Positions 1 to 8,151 are shown, numbered from the stretch's first letter. The stretch is DNA of 64,000 bases from DT-110 sp964342305 (GCA_964342305.1 CAYFGK010000006.1:1-64000), one strand, 5' to 3'. Program-made: numbers and translations. The notes: a model not told the origin generated them from the letters alone.

Positions 1-9
1 GAGCGCTGA

Positions 10-273
10 GACTGGAGGGACCAGGGTGCTCGATCCTCTGGATCGAGCGAGAACTGAGAGACTATAGAGCACGGAGACTGGAGGGACCAGGGTGCTCGAT
101 CCTCTGGATCGAGCGAGAACTAAGAGACTATAGAGCGCGGAGACTGGAGGGACCAGGGTGCTCGATCCTCTGGATCGAGCGAGAACTGAGAGACTATAGA
201 GCACGGAGACTGGAGGGACCAGGGTGCTCGATCCTCCGGATCGAGCGAGAACTGAGAGACTTTAGAGCGTGGA
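10..273. repeat. Four tandem copies of a 66-bp repeat
   Basis: Four copies start at about 10, 76, 142 and 208, with exact 66-bp spacing and only a few substitutions between copies. Each unit carries a perfect 8-bp inverted repeat, CTCGATCC and GGATCGAG, separated by three bases (29-47 and every 66 bp after). The array probably continues to the left of the window, because the bases before position 10 also fit the unit. There are no variable spacers, so it is not a CRISPR array. No open frame with recognisable protein character crosses it. Confidence 0.95.
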
Positions 274-304
274 GCGTCGAGGGTCGAGCGTGGAGCGTAG
301 TGCC
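265..304. repeat. Heptamer array, GAGCGTG type
   Basis: Five consecutive 7-bp units (GAGCGTG, GAGCGTC, GAGGGTC, GAGCGTG, GAGCGTA) directly follow the 66-bp repeats. Read on the minus strand, the direction of the next gene (OmpA-type), the array opens GGCACTACGCTCCACG. That is nearly the same opening as the array after the EamA transporter at 22544-22584. The rest of 305-534 shows nothing I can assign. Confidence 0.8.
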
Positions 305-534
305 TACCGCACGATTTGTATGCCATGGAGCCACTGCGAACCACCGCGAGCCGTTGCGTTCGCCGCGTGAATAAGGCATTTGCCTTCAGAACGCAGAGAC
401 TTAAGTAAACTGAGGGCCTTGCCTGAGCTACGCTATGCGGAAAAACCGCTACGGATCAAAATACTCCATTCAGTTCGATCCAGCCCCGCCTGCGCCCGTA
501 CGGGCTTCAGCGTCTGTAGGAGGATCGAAGACCA

Positions 535-571
535 AAAAACGCGATCCCGTCAAGTACGAGATCGCGTTTTC
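535..571 (-). terminator. Terminator of the OmpA-family gene
   Basis: Inverted repeat AAAACGCGATC / GATCGCGTTTT with a 13-nt loop, 37 bases beyond the stop of the minus-strand OmpA-family gene. The A run on the plus strand gives the U run on the transcript. It is a typical rho-independent structure and could also work from the other side. Confidence 0.8.
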
Positions 572-608
572 TTTTGCCGAAAGGCTAAAAAATAAACTAA
601 CCTATCGA

Positions 609-2072
609 TTAGTAACCATCGCCATCGGAGGCAGGTGGATCCATTTCGAAATCACCGGCACCTGCGGTGCGGAACTCCACACGACGGTTCATCAGGGAGC
701 TGGTTTCGGGAACCAGGCTTTCCTCGCTGCCTTTCCATTGCAGGACCAGGCGACCGCGACCAATTCCGTGGGTATCCACCAGGTGGTCGATCACTGCTTT
801 TGCACGGAGGTAAGACAGTTGATTGTTATAAGCCTCGCCACCAGTAGCATCTGTGAAACCTTGAACTACCAGACGAATCTCCGGATTAGATTTCATCATG
901 CGGGCAATCGAGGCCAGGTTACCGTAATCGGAGTACTTGATGGTATAAGAATCCGTACCAAAGTGCACCATTGGCAGGAACCATTCGGTAGCTGTTGTGC
1001 GTGAATCGTTCACTCCGCGCTGTTCCAGCGCTTCGTTGATCAGCTCCTTTACGCGATCTTCGGTAACACCGCCGGTCATACCAGGACGAGCCTGCGGGTT
1101 AATGACCACCCCTTCCTCGTCGACCAATTCACCGTCGCGGGGAGTGTAGAATGGCTCCTTATCCAGGTGATCGGGAACACCGTCCCGGTCGCTGTCGAGG
1201 GTACGGCCCCGGGTATCGACGATAGCATTGGGTGGTGTGTTCTGCTCCTGATCGAGTGCATCCAAAACACCGTCACCATCGGTATCATCCAGGGATACCG
1301 TAGGGCGTTGTTTGAGGTCGTTGATATCCTTCAGGACCACATCCAGTGGGTTTACCCAGTACAGAGGCTCACTGAGCGTAGACTGGTTACCGATATTGAA
1401 GTTGATATTCAATGCGGAATAGCTGACAATATCGCGGAAAAGGCTCCGGTCAGAATTCGTTTCGGTTGGTGCTCCGGCCTCAATGGTAATACCATCGATG
1501 CGATCGGCCCGGCTGCCGAAAACGGTCATTGCCTGGGTTTCGAGACCAACGTTCAGGCGTTGACTAATGCGGAAGGAAACCCCCACACCTGCAGCGAGGT
1601 GAGGCGCGATCTCCTGCTCAATGGTGCGGAAACGCGGTGCGTATTCTACTTCGTAATCTGTTTGGAAGTAATTGGCACCACCACCGACCATGGCGTATAA
1701 GTTCGTTTTGCGGACTGGCTTATCCCAGCGAAGGCTATTCAGGGAGAAAACCCCGAAGACCGTTCCTGACAACCATTCGGTTTGTGCAGTGCGCAGAAAA
1801 CCATTACTCATTTTCTCGCCTTCCATGGTACCAAACAAGAAGTCACCACGAAGGGAGAATACGTAATCGGTGGCTTTGCGAATGTGCAAACCGCCTCCAA
1901 AACCGAGGTTGGGAGTTAAGTCGCCTGAGATAAACATGGCACCACCCCCTATACCGACCTCCCACATGCTTTTCGGTGTGGGAACAGTGTTGTTCTGGGA
2001 TGCGTCCTGAGCCAGCGAAGGGATTATCGAAACAAGAACGATGCCGGCTACGAGTGTACAGAATCTCATCAT
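609..2072 (-). CDS. OmpA-family outer membrane protein with thrombospondin type 3 repeats
   Basis: 487 residues. A signal peptide (about 1-21, cleaved after Ala-Gln) precedes a glycine- and aromatic-rich region, about 35-235, that fits an outer membrane beta-barrel. Calcium-binding thrombospondin type 3 repeats follow at about 262-305 (DTDGDGVLDALD, DSDRDGVPDHLD). The C-terminal OmpA domain (about 367-468) has the peptidoglycan-binding pattern with Asp408, Arg423 and the NRRVEF end motif. This is the standard Bacteroidota OmpA/porin-F-like plan: a barrel in the outer membrane tied to the cell wall through a stiff linker. It appears monocistronic, with a consensus promoter far upstream (2358-2388) and its own terminator. 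The family is clear; the specific role is not. Confidence 0.9.
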   Translation of the reverse strand: MMRFCTLVAGIVLVSIIPSLAQDASQNNTVPTPKSMWEVGIGGGAMFISGDLTPNLGFGGGLHIRKATDYVFSLRGDFLFGTMEGEKMSNGFLRTAQTEWLSGTVFGVFSLNSLRWDKPVRKTNLYAMVGGGANYFQTDYEVEYAPRFRTIEQEIAPHLAAGVGVSFRISQRLNVGLETQAMTVFGSRADRIDGITIEAGAPTETNSDRSLFRDIVSYSALNINFNIGNQSTLSEPLYWVNPLDVVLKDINDLKQRPTVSLDDTDGDGVLDALDQEQNTPPNAIVDTRGRTLDSDRDGVPDHLDKEPFYTPRDGELVDEEGVVINPQARPGMTGGVTEDRVKELINEALEQRGVNDSRTTATEWFLPMVHFGTDSYTIKYSDYGNLASIARMMKSNPEIRLVVQGFTDATGGEAYNNQLSYLRAKAVIDHLVDTHGIGRGRLVLQWKGSEESLVPETSSLMNRRVEFRTAGAGDFEMDPPASDGDGY

Positions 2073-2357
2073 AGTAATCGGACGTTAGATGTTAGAAATG
2101 GGATTATACAATAATTATGTAGTACTTAATTCAGTTTACAAGTGTACTATACGGGAAAAAAGGCAAGCTGGATTCAGGTTTGGCGGTACAACTTACCTTA
2201 TTTGTCCAAAATTTGGATGTTCAGCGGGTTCCAGAGTCGTTTTTTATGGCCATTTCCCCGATAAGGGGCTACCACAGCTAACTCTCTAGCACGCTCTTAA
2301 GGCATCAAAATAGTGTTCCAGCGAATCGTGTAGAAGGACGCACTATGTGCGTTGTTA
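2073..2357 (-). other. Long untranslated leader of the OmpA-family gene
   Basis: About 280 bases without a credible gene. If the promoter at 2358-2388 is used, this is transcribed as a 5' leader. I see small inverted repeats and the near-palindrome TCCAAAATTTGGA (around 2207-2219), but no known riboswitch. Confidence 0.4.
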
Positions 2358-2388
2358 CAAAAATATTGATTTTTACAACAGAACCAAA
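2358..2388 (-). promoter_or_regulatory. Bacteroidetes-type promoter upstream of the OmpA-family gene
   Basis: On the minus strand TTTG (2388-2385), exactly 19 bases, then TATTTTTG (2365-2358), the full TTTG-N19-TAnnTTTG consensus. It lies between the dehydrogenase stop (2435) and the OmpA-family start (2072), which predicts a leader of about 280 nt. The leader holds short inverted repeats such as CGCAC-tat-GTGCG (2340-2352), at or just before the predicted start site, and CCCC-gata-aGGGG (near 2258). Confidence 0.6.
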
Positions 2389-2434
2389 GAAAAGGTGCGA
2401 ATACACTACTAAAAACCGCCAAAATACAGTGAAA

Positions 2435-3664
2435 TCAACCTATCTTTTCCAGGGCCAGCGCTAAAGCCCGCTCCGAAAGCCCCGCCGGATCAGCATTTTG
2501 CTCGTATAATTCCGCTATGGCCCGGCCGATTACGTCGGAAACATCGCGAAAAATAGCCTCATCCGTCATTTCTGTCCCGCGTTTCATAAAATAAGCGAAT
2601 ACCCGCGCCATGCCGCAGTTGGCAATGAAATCCGGAATGAGTGCGGCTCGCCGATCCAGATAAGCCGCCGTGGGACCGAAAAAGACGGTATCGTCAACGA
2701 AGGGGACATTGGCACCACAGGCAACCACTTCGATCCCCCCGGCCAATAATTGATCAACCTGTTCCCGGGTGACGAGTTTCGAGGCAGCTCCGGGAACAAA
2801 TATGTCGGCGCCCAACTCCCATATTCGTCTGTTCACATCATCAAAGGGCTGCATCTGCTCGTCAACCAACTGGTTACCCTGCTTTTTTGCGAAGAGTTCC
2901 TTGATTCGTTCGAGGCCCATTCCGTCCTCGTCAATAATGCCTCCCGACCGATCGATAATCCCCAGAATTCGCACGCCTTCCAGGCTCAGATAGGAAGCGG
3001 CCGTAGAGGCCACATTGCCCCAACCCTGAATTATGGCTGTTTTACCTTCCAGATTGCTGTTGTGAAACAACCGATAAAAATGCCGTACCGATTCCGCTAC
3101 CCCGAAACCGGTGACCATATCGGCGACTGCGTATCTGCGGGGACCATCGGGGACGTACCTCGCATCCTCCACGATCTTTGCACAACCATGCCGCAACTGA
3201 CCGATAATATGGATCTTGTCACCGCGTCCGCTATTGAGATGACCATTCACGATACCTTCCTGTGGATGCCATAATCCCAGCTCTTCGGTAATGGGAATGA
3301 CGTCTTTCAACTCATCCACGTTCAGATCACCTCCGGTACCGTAATAATTTTGCAGGAGCGGATATACCGCCTGGTACCATCGTTGCAGTACTTGGTTACG
3401 CCGTGGATCCTGAGGGTCGAAGTCGATTCCCGATTTGGCCCCTCCGATGGGTGGTCCGCTGACAGTAAATTTGATCTCCATTACTTTGGCCAGAGATACG
3501 ACTTCATCACGGGTCAAGCCGGCGCGCATGCGGGTTCCGCCACCCGCTGCTCCGTTGCGAAGGGAATTAATGACAACCCAGCCTTTGGCTTCGGTGTGCC
3601 GGTCGTTCCACTCAAAAACGATCTCCGGCGGGCGGTTGCGATAGGTCTCTAACAGGGAATGCAT
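2435..3664 (-). CDS. Glu/Leu/Phe/Val-family amino-acid dehydrogenase
   Basis: About 409 residues from the ATG at 3664. The frame extends 12 codons further to a TTG at 3700, but a TATATTGG promoter-like box overlaps that point, so I prefer the ATG. The enzyme oxidatively deaminates an amino acid to its 2-oxo acid using NAD(P). Visible marks are the substrate lysine region EIKFTVSGP, the glycine-rich PIGGAKSGI segment with the second lysine, and the Rossmann motif GWGNVAS. Overall length fits glutamate dehydrogenase (about 410-450) better than leucine dehydrogenase (about 365), but PIGGAKSGI differs from the usual GGGKGG of glutamate dehydrogenases. I therefore do not name the substrate. It diverges from the arginase-family gene at 3865. 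Confidence 0.88.
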   Translation of the reverse strand: MHSLLETYRNRPPEIVFEWNDRHTEAKGWVVINSLRNGAAGGGTRMRAGLTRDEVVSLAKVMEIKFTVSGPPIGGAKSGIDFDPQDPRRNQVLQRWYQAVYPLLQNYYGTGGDLNVDELKDVIPITEELGLWHPQEGIVNGHLNSGRGDKIHIIGQLRHGCAKIVEDARYVPDGPRRYAVADMVTGFGVAESVRHFYRLFHNSNLEGKTAIIQGWGNVASTAASYLSLEGVRILGIIDRSGGIIDEDGMGLERIKELFAKKQGNQLVDEQMQPFDDVNRRIWELGADIFVPGAASKLVTREQVDQLLAGGIEVVACGANVPFVDDTVFFGPTAAYLDRRAALIPDFIANCGMARVFAYFMKRGTEMTDEAIFRDVSDVIGRAIAELYEQNADPAGLSERALALALEKIG

Positions 3665-3730
3665 ACTCTTTAGTTCGTGCACGAATAATTTGGATGCCAA
3701 TATACATGAATGGCCGCTTCCCTCCTACTC

Positions 3731-3738
3731 TATTTTTG
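3731..3738 (+). promoter_or_regulatory. -7 box TATTTTTG before the arginase-family gene
   Basis: A TAnnTTTG match on the plus strand, 127 bases ahead of the ATG at 3865. No clear -33 element is seen. A leader starting near 3744 would include the 13-bp inverted repeat at 3789-3850. Confidence 0.35.
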
Positions 3739-3748
3739 GCTTACTCTG

Positions 3749-3761
3749 GCTTTCGCAAAAA
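3749..3761 (+). repeat. 13-bp dispersed word GCTTTCGCAAAAA, copy 1
   Basis: Exact match to a word found six times in the window, both orientations: 3749-3761, 8134-8146, 21310-21322, 21925-21937, 48911-48923, 50915-50927. This copy is intergenic. Confidence 0.9.
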
Positions 3762-3788
3762 CCGATGGGTTGCCTATCTTGGCTGCCA

Positions 3789-3850
3789 AGAGCTTGTTGG
3801 GATCTTCCCTTCGGGCTGTTCTTGCCAAAAGCAAAACCCCAACAAGCTCT
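3789..3850 (+). promoter_or_regulatory. 13-bp inverted repeat in the leader of the arginase-family gene
   Basis: Perfect arms AGAGCTTGTTGGG (3789-3801) and CCCAACAAGCTCT (3838-3850) enclose 36 bases, 15 bases before the start codon. A smaller palindrome, CTTGGC-t-GCCAAG (about 3778-3790), overlaps the left arm, so two alternative pairings are possible. It could be an operator or an RNA stem controlling translation. There is no U run, so it is not a simple terminator. Confidence 0.6.
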
Positions 3851-3864
3851 AAATTGACACTACT

Positions 3865-4977
3865 ATGCTTGAAAACTGGCTGGCTCCCGTACCTTCCGAT
3901 CTCCTGAAAAGTTCTGCTGAGCTTGCTTCTACTGCCCTGTTCCACCAGTTGCGTGTCCACAGCAATGAATTCAAGGTCCCCAATATTGAATCCGCCAAAG
4001 CGGTATTGATCGGAGTGGATGGCCGTGCGGCCAATCCGATCCGCGAGGCTCTCTATCCCCTGGTACATTCTTTCGGGGCTACCAATATTGCGGATCTGGG
4101 GAACGTACGCAACCAAAAGACTGCATTCCTGATCCCGTTGCTGAAGGAACTGATCGAAGCAGGCAGTATTCCCATATTATTGGGCGCCGGGTCTATCCAT
4201 ATCCCCGCCCTGTACCATGCTTTTCAGGAGGTGCGCAGGGAAACCAATATGGTGGTTGTCGATGAGCGGGTGGCCTTCCAGTCGGAACAAATTGAGTCGG
4301 CGTCCGACTATTTGCAGGAACTGGTCTTTCACCCCACCAATGCACCTTTCCATATCGGGTTCATTGGCACCCAGATCCACTACCTGAATCCCGAGGTGAT
4401 GGCGGCTGCCCGGATACGGAATTACGAGATAGTCCGCCTGGGACAGGCCCGGGCCAACATACCCGGCATTGAACCGGTCATCCGTGATGCCGATCTGGTT
4501 ACGCTGAATCTCAGTGCTCTGCGAGCCGGTGATTGCATGGCCGTGGATCGGCCAACACCGAATGGCTTTTCGGGGGAAGAAATGTGCCAGATATGCCGCT
4601 ATGCAGGCATGAGCGACAAACTGCGCACCCTGGGTATTATTGGCTACCATCCCGACCGGGATTCCTTTCAGTTGTCAGCTCAGCTGCAGGCACAAATGAT
4701 CTGGTATTTCCTGGAGGGTGTCCATCACCGTAAGAATGATTTCCCAGTGACTATCGAGGGCATGGTTGAGTATATTGTTCCCCTAAAGCAGCTGGATTAC
4801 CAACTAACCTTTTGGAAAAGTAAACGCAGCGGACGCTGGTGGCTGCAAGTGCCCGTAAAGACCAAAAAACAACACCAGCGGCACCGGCTTATCCCCTGTT
4901 CGTACGAAGACTACCAGCTGGCCGGGCAGGACCAACTACCCGATCGCCTGCTCCAGGCGTTCAGGCGTTTTCCGTAG
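3865..4977 (+). CDS. Arginase/formimidoylglutamase-family protein lacking the metal site
   Basis: 370 residues. Fold and length match the Bacteroidota branch of the ureohydrolase (arginase, agmatinase, formimidoylglutamase) family, including the conserved stretch TPNGFSGEEMCQICRYAG (231-248). The three segments that normally bind the two Mn ions have changed: GGDHS is LGAGSIHIP (106-114), DAHxD is VVDERVAF (131-138), and SxDxDxxDP is LNLSALRAGDC (214-224). Nearly all carboxylate and histidine ligands are missing, so hydrolase activity by the known mechanism is unlikely. It may be a structural or regulatory pseudoenzyme. Its 3' end overlaps the 3' end of convergent murF by 17 bases. Confidence 0.8.
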   Translation: MLENWLAPVPSDLLKSSAELASTALFHQLRVHSNEFKVPNIESAKAVLIGVDGRAANPIREALYPLVHSFGATNIADLGNVRNQKTAFLIPLLKELIEAGSIPILLGAGSIHIPALYHAFQEVRRETNMVVVDERVAFQSEQIESASDYLQELVFHPTNAPFHIGFIGTQIHYLNPEVMAAARIRNYEIVRLGQARANIPGIEPVIRDADLVTLNLSALRAGDCMAVDRPTPNGFSGEEMCQICRYAGMSDKLRTLGIIGYHPDRDSFQLSAQLQAQMIWYFLEGVHHRKNDFPVTIEGMVEYIVPLKQLDYQLTFWKSKRSGRWWLQVPVKTKKQHQRHRLIPCSYEDYQLAGQDQLPDRLLQAFRRFP

Positions 4978-6298
4978 GGGTACTTTTCAGCAGGCGTTCC
5001 AGAGCCAGTCGGCGGGACGCTTTCACTAGTATCCGATAGTGATCCCAGGTGCGGCCATCAAACCAAGCTTTAAGTTGAGCAACGTCCTCGAAATGCTGGG
5101 CACCCCCTTTTCGGGCCGGACCGGCAAAAAGTGGCCCCACAAATATAACTTCATCCAACGCCAGCTCCCTGGTAAGTTCCACCATACGTTCGTGCTCCTG
5201 CTGGCTGGTATCTCCCAATTCCAGCATATCACCGATGATGGCCATTTTCTTTTCCCCGGTATTTACCGATGCCAGGTACCGCAGGGCATTTTCCAGGCTG
5301 GTGGGATTAGAGTTATAGGCATCCAGCAGAAAAGTGGTTGTACCCCGTTCGACCAATTGCGACCGGTTGTTACCAGGCTGATAATCGGCGATGGCCTCCA
5401 CTATCCGGTCGGGAGGCACCCCAAAGTGCAATCCTACCGCCAGGGCAGTGACAATATTCTGTACATTATAGGCTCCGAATAATTGCGCTTTACCACGGTA
5501 AGTTTGCTTTCGGTGCTCAAAGGAATAGCTGATAAACGGTGCAGTTTCGTGTACAGTGCACACTATTGCCGCTTCACTTTTTTCGCCCTCAGCTACAGCC
5601 TGGTAGGTGATTAATTCCGGTACACCGCGCACCAAATCCTTCAGGAAAGGTTCCCCCAGGTTCACGAAGGCAGTTCCCCCATTTTTTTCCAGGTGGCGAT
5701 ACAACTCTGACTTTCCTTTCTTCACCCCCTCCATACCACCAAATCCTTCCAGATGGGCCTTACCTATATTGGTGATCAACCCGTAATCAGGGTTTGCGAT
5801 GGCGGAAAGTTGGGCAATTTCTCCCTGGTGGTTCGCTCCCATTTCGATGACCGCAAACTCCGTTTTCACGGGCATGGCCAACAGGGTCAGGGGAACTCCC
5901 AGGTGGTTATTCAGATTACCCTGCGTAAAATGCGTTTTGTAGCGCCGGCTAAGGACAGCGGCCACCAACTCTTTGGTGGTGGTTTTACCATTACTGCCGG
6001 TAATACCCAGTACCGGAATAGTAAAACGTTGCCGGTAGGCGGTACCCAGTTCCTGCAGTGTGCGTTCGGCATCCTCCACCAACCAGCATTGGGCGTGCTT
6101 AGCCGCTACCGCCGGGTCGTCTACGATGGCGGCAGCGGCCCCTTTCTCCAGAGCTCCGAGCGCAAACGCATTGCCATCAAAGCGCTCCCCCCTGATGGCA
6201 AAGAACAAAGACCCCGGAGGTACCTGCCGGGAATCGATAGTTACTGCTTTTGCGGCCACAAAAAGCCCCAAGATCTCTTCTAAGGTTCGAAATGGCAT
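4961..6298 (-). CDS. murF: UDP-N-acetylmuramoyl-tripeptide--D-alanyl-D-alanine ligase
   Basis: 445 residues, normal length. It joins D-Ala-D-Ala to the UDP-MurNAc tripeptide in the cytoplasm, the last soluble step of peptidoglycan precursor synthesis. The N-terminal domain has TIDSRQVPPGSLFFAIRGE, the ATP-binding loop GITGSNGKTTTKE is at 98-110, and the central and C-terminal Mur ligase parts include EMGANHQGEIA and DAYNSNPTS. The gene is downstream of gldJ on the same strand, but a strong terminator (6502-6544) and about 200 bases separate them, so it probably has its own promoter (TATTTTTG at 6353-6360). Confidence 0.96.
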   Translation of the reverse strand: MPFRTLEEILGLFVAAKAVTIDSRQVPPGSLFFAIRGERFDGNAFALGALEKGAAAAIVDDPAVAAKHAQCWLVEDAERTLQELGTAYRQRFTIPVLGITGSNGKTTTKELVAAVLSRRYKTHFTQGNLNNHLGVPLTLLAMPVKTEFAVIEMGANHQGEIAQLSAIANPDYGLITNIGKAHLEGFGGMEGVKKGKSELYRHLEKNGGTAFVNLGEPFLKDLVRGVPELITYQAVAEGEKSEAAIVCTVHETAPFISYSFEHRKQTYRGKAQLFGAYNVQNIVTALAVGLHFGVPPDRIVEAIADYQPGNNRSQLVERGTTTFLLDAYNSNPTSLENALRYLASVNTGEKKMAIIGDMLELGDTSQQEHERMVELTRELALDEVIFVGPLFAGPARKGGAQHFEDVAQLKAWFDGRTWDHYRILVKASRRLALERLLKSTPTENA

Positions 6299-6352
6299 AA
6301 GCGTGGTATTTTATCTGGGACCCGCAATCTGGTGTTTTGTTTTGGGTTTCCC

Positions 6353-6360
6353 CAAAAATA
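6353..6360 (-). promoter_or_regulatory. Possible -7 box of murF (TATTTTTG)
   Basis: Minus-strand TATTTTTG 55 bases before the murF ATG. No -33 TTG at the right distance, so support is weak. It lies beside a pair of imperfect direct repeats (6358-6380 and 6412-6434). Confidence 0.3.
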
Positions 6361-6434
6361 TACCGCTTTCGAAAAGTTCTGGCTGTAACCCTGAAGCCAT
6401 TTTTGCGAGACTATACCGCTTCCGAAAAGGTCTG
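6358..6434. repeat. Two direct repeats, TATACCGCTTTCGAAAAGTTCTG type
   Basis: The 23-bp segment at 6358-6380 recurs at 6412-6434 with two substitutions, giving a 54-bp period. The second copy is also half of a distant inverted repeat shared with 15406-15528. Confidence 0.75.
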
Positions 6435-6474
6435 CAGTCCCTGCCGTAGCAAAACCACTTCGTTGTCGGTATAT
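6414..6474. repeat. Dispersed two-part repeat, copy 1 (inverted partner at 15406-15528)
   Basis: The 18-bp part 6414-6431 and the 27-bp part 6448-6474 both recur as perfect reverse complements at 15511-15528 and 15406-15432, in the matching order. The gap is 16 bases here and 78 bases in the other copy. Both copies lie in intergenic DNA. Confidence 0.85.
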
Positions 6475-6501
6475 GTGCAATACGGTGTGTCAGGTCCGTA
6501 A

Positions 6502-6544
6502 AAAGCAAAGAGGTGTGCGATTTGATCGCACACCTCTTTGCTTT
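6502..6544 (-). terminator. Strong terminator after gldJ
   Basis: Perfect 19-bp stem (6502-6520 and 6526-6544) with a 5-nt loop, 18 bases past the gldJ stop. On the minus strand it starts AAAGCAAAGAGGTG and ends with a short U-rich tail. It should insulate gldJ from murF. Confidence 0.85.
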
Positions 6545-6562
6545 GTTCCGTATGAAAGCCGA

Positions 6563-8062
6563 TTAATAGCGACGGCTCTTACGGCGGCTTTTGGTCTTGA
6601 AGGTATTACCGGCGGTATCATCGTTGGAAGCGGTTCCACCTACGCGGTGCATAGCACAACGGAAACCGATGGTCCGGTCAGCCTCAAATTGATTTTTAAA
6701 GCGACGGGCACCAGGTGACAGCCAGTAGGCGCGGTCTGCCCAGGAGCCACCCTTGAATACGCGGGCACTATCGTTGATCAGAGAGTGATTACCGTAGTCG
6801 TATACCACGTTGGAGGCTTTGTCACCATCGCGGTAATCAGAAGCCCGGGCAGTGTTGATATTATCGTACTCCGCTAATTCGTCTTTATCCATGTAGCGGT
6901 AGCGTACCCGGCCAAGGCTGTCTTTTTCAACCGGACGGCCGTCTTCGTCGCGTTCCATGACTTTGAACTCGTTACCACGGTAGGGGTTCATATCCTGGTT
7001 TTCGGCATCAGCCAGCGTCATACTGGTCAGCGGACGATACACATCCAGGACCCATTCGTTTACGTTACCGGCCATGTTATACAAGCCGTAGTCATTGGGG
7101 AGGTATTCCTGAACGCCGGCAGGACCAGCAGCATTATCGTTGGGGTTACCTGCCAGTCCCATATAATCACCGGCAGAGCGCTTGAAGTTAGCTAGAATTT
7201 TACCCTGGTACTTATCGCGTTTCTGATAGCGAACAGTGTTTCCATCCCAGGGGTATACGCGGCGATCGGTCAACAACTCATCCTGCTCACTGGCCAGCTT
7301 CCCTTTCAGACCGAGGGCTGCGTACTCCCACTCCGCTTCGGTAGGCAAGCGGTAGGAAGGCAATAAGATACCATCTTCGAAACGTACCCGGCGGGTTTCA
7401 CCCGTCTGGAAGTCTTTCAGGTTTTTGCGGACGTTACCTTCGTATTGTCCAACCAGGTAAGACTGGGTAACGAAGTTGTCTTCGTCTTTCTGCTCGGGGT
7501 TGGGATTGAGGATACCTTCCTCGATCAACAGCATTTCGTTGACCCGATCGGTACGCCACATACAGTACTCATTAGCTTGTTTCCAACTTACACCAACTAC
7601 GGGATAATTGTCGTAGGCAGGGTGGCGGAAGTAGGTTTCTACGAATGGCTCGTTATAGGCCAGCTCTTCCAGCCAGACCAGTGTATCGGGAAGGGCATCC
7701 CGGTATACTTCGGGGTAGCTTTCGCCAAAAATGCGATCGACCCAGTAGGTATACTCCCGATAGTCGATGTTGGCCACTTCCGTTTCGTCCATGTAAAAAG
7801 TGGTAACTGTTACCCGGCGTGGGACATTATCCCATTCGTACATAACATCTTCCTGGGTTTGGCCCATCAGGAAAGTACCCCCCTCGATCAAAACGAGGTT
7901 GGGACCGGTTATTTGTCCGTCGTAGTCTAGTTTTTCAAAACCACCCCACTTGGTATCGTTGTACTTCCAACCCGTGGTGGCGGATCGTTCTTTACTTTTA
8001 CAGGACGTGAGCAGGGCCGCTGCTACCAACAGCAAAGCACCGAACTTCAACACTGTTCTCAT
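6563..8062 (-). CDS. gldJ: Gliding motility/type IX secretion lipoprotein GldJ
   Basis: 499 residues. A lipoprotein signal with lipobox LLTSC puts the lipidated cysteine at residue 21. Next come the formylglycine-generating-enzyme-like (SUMF1) segments: LVLIEGGTFLMGQT, VGVSWKQANEYCMW, RLPTEAEWEYAALG, NMAGNVNEWVLDVYRP and FKGGSWADRAYWLSPGARR. In GldJ/GldK these form a structural, not catalytic, domain. GldJ is an outer-membrane-associated lipoprotein needed for gliding and type IX secretion. In Flavobacterium johnsoniae gldJ lies beside porU and porV, as here, which favours GldJ over GldK. The C-terminus is basic (FKTKSRRKSRRY). Confidence 0.85.
   Translation of the reverse strand: MRTVLKFGALLLVAAALLTSCKSKERSATTGWKYNDTKWGGFEKLDYDGQITGPNLVLIEGGTFLMGQTQEDVMYEWDNVPRRVTVTTFYMDETEVANIDYREYTYWVDRIFGESYPEVYRDALPDTLVWLEELAYNEPFVETYFRHPAYDNYPVVGVSWKQANEYCMWRTDRVNEMLLIEEGILNPNPEQKDEDNFVTQSYLVGQYEGNVRKNLKDFQTGETRRVRFEDGILLPSYRLPTEAEWEYAALGLKGKLASEQDELLTDRRVYPWDGNTVRYQKRDKYQGKILANFKRSAGDYMGLAGNPNDNAAGPAGVQEYLPNDYGLYNMAGNVNEWVLDVYRPLTSMTLADAENQDMNPYRGNEFKVMERDEDGRPVEKDSLGRVRYRYMDKDELAEYDNINTARASDYRDGDKASNVVYDYGNHSLINDSARVFKGGSWADRAYWLSPGARRFKNQFEADRTIGFRCAMHRVGGTASNDDTAGNTFKTKSRRKSRRY
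7718..7731 (+). repeat. Variant of the 13-bp word (GCTTTCGCCAAAAA)
   Basis: Same as the six exact copies but with one extra C before the A run; it lies inside gldJ. A second copy of this variant is at 54705-54718. Confidence 0.6.
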
Positions 8063-8133
8063 TACGTTCGAGTTGTTTATTTAAGAAATGACCAACATTT
8101 TCATCTATAGGTCGCTCAGCCCCAACGGGAACC

Positions 8134-8146
8134 TTTTTGCGAAAGC
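8134..8146 (-). repeat. 13-bp dispersed word, copy 2
   Basis: TTTTTGCGAAAGC on the plus strand, the reverse complement of GCTTTCGCAAAAA. It sits just downstream of the predicted gldJ -7 box, at the expected transcription start. Confidence 0.9.
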
Positions 8147-8151
8147 AGGAG

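Noticed and set aside
10..273. CRISPR-like array
   Set aside because: The repeat is continuous with a 66-bp period and no variable spacers; no cas genes nearby.
305..534. Gene remnant between the repeats and the first terminator
   Set aside because: Translations of all frames gave no family that I recognise; no stop-free region with coding character.
3665..3700. TTG start for the amino-acid dehydrogenase
   Set aside because: Possible, but a promoter-like TATATTGG overlaps it, and the ATG at 3664 gives a normal N-terminus. Kept as an alternative only.
6280..6508. Small open frames between murF and the gldJ terminator
   Set aside because: They cross direct and inverted repeats, overlap each other in several frames and have no recognisable start context.
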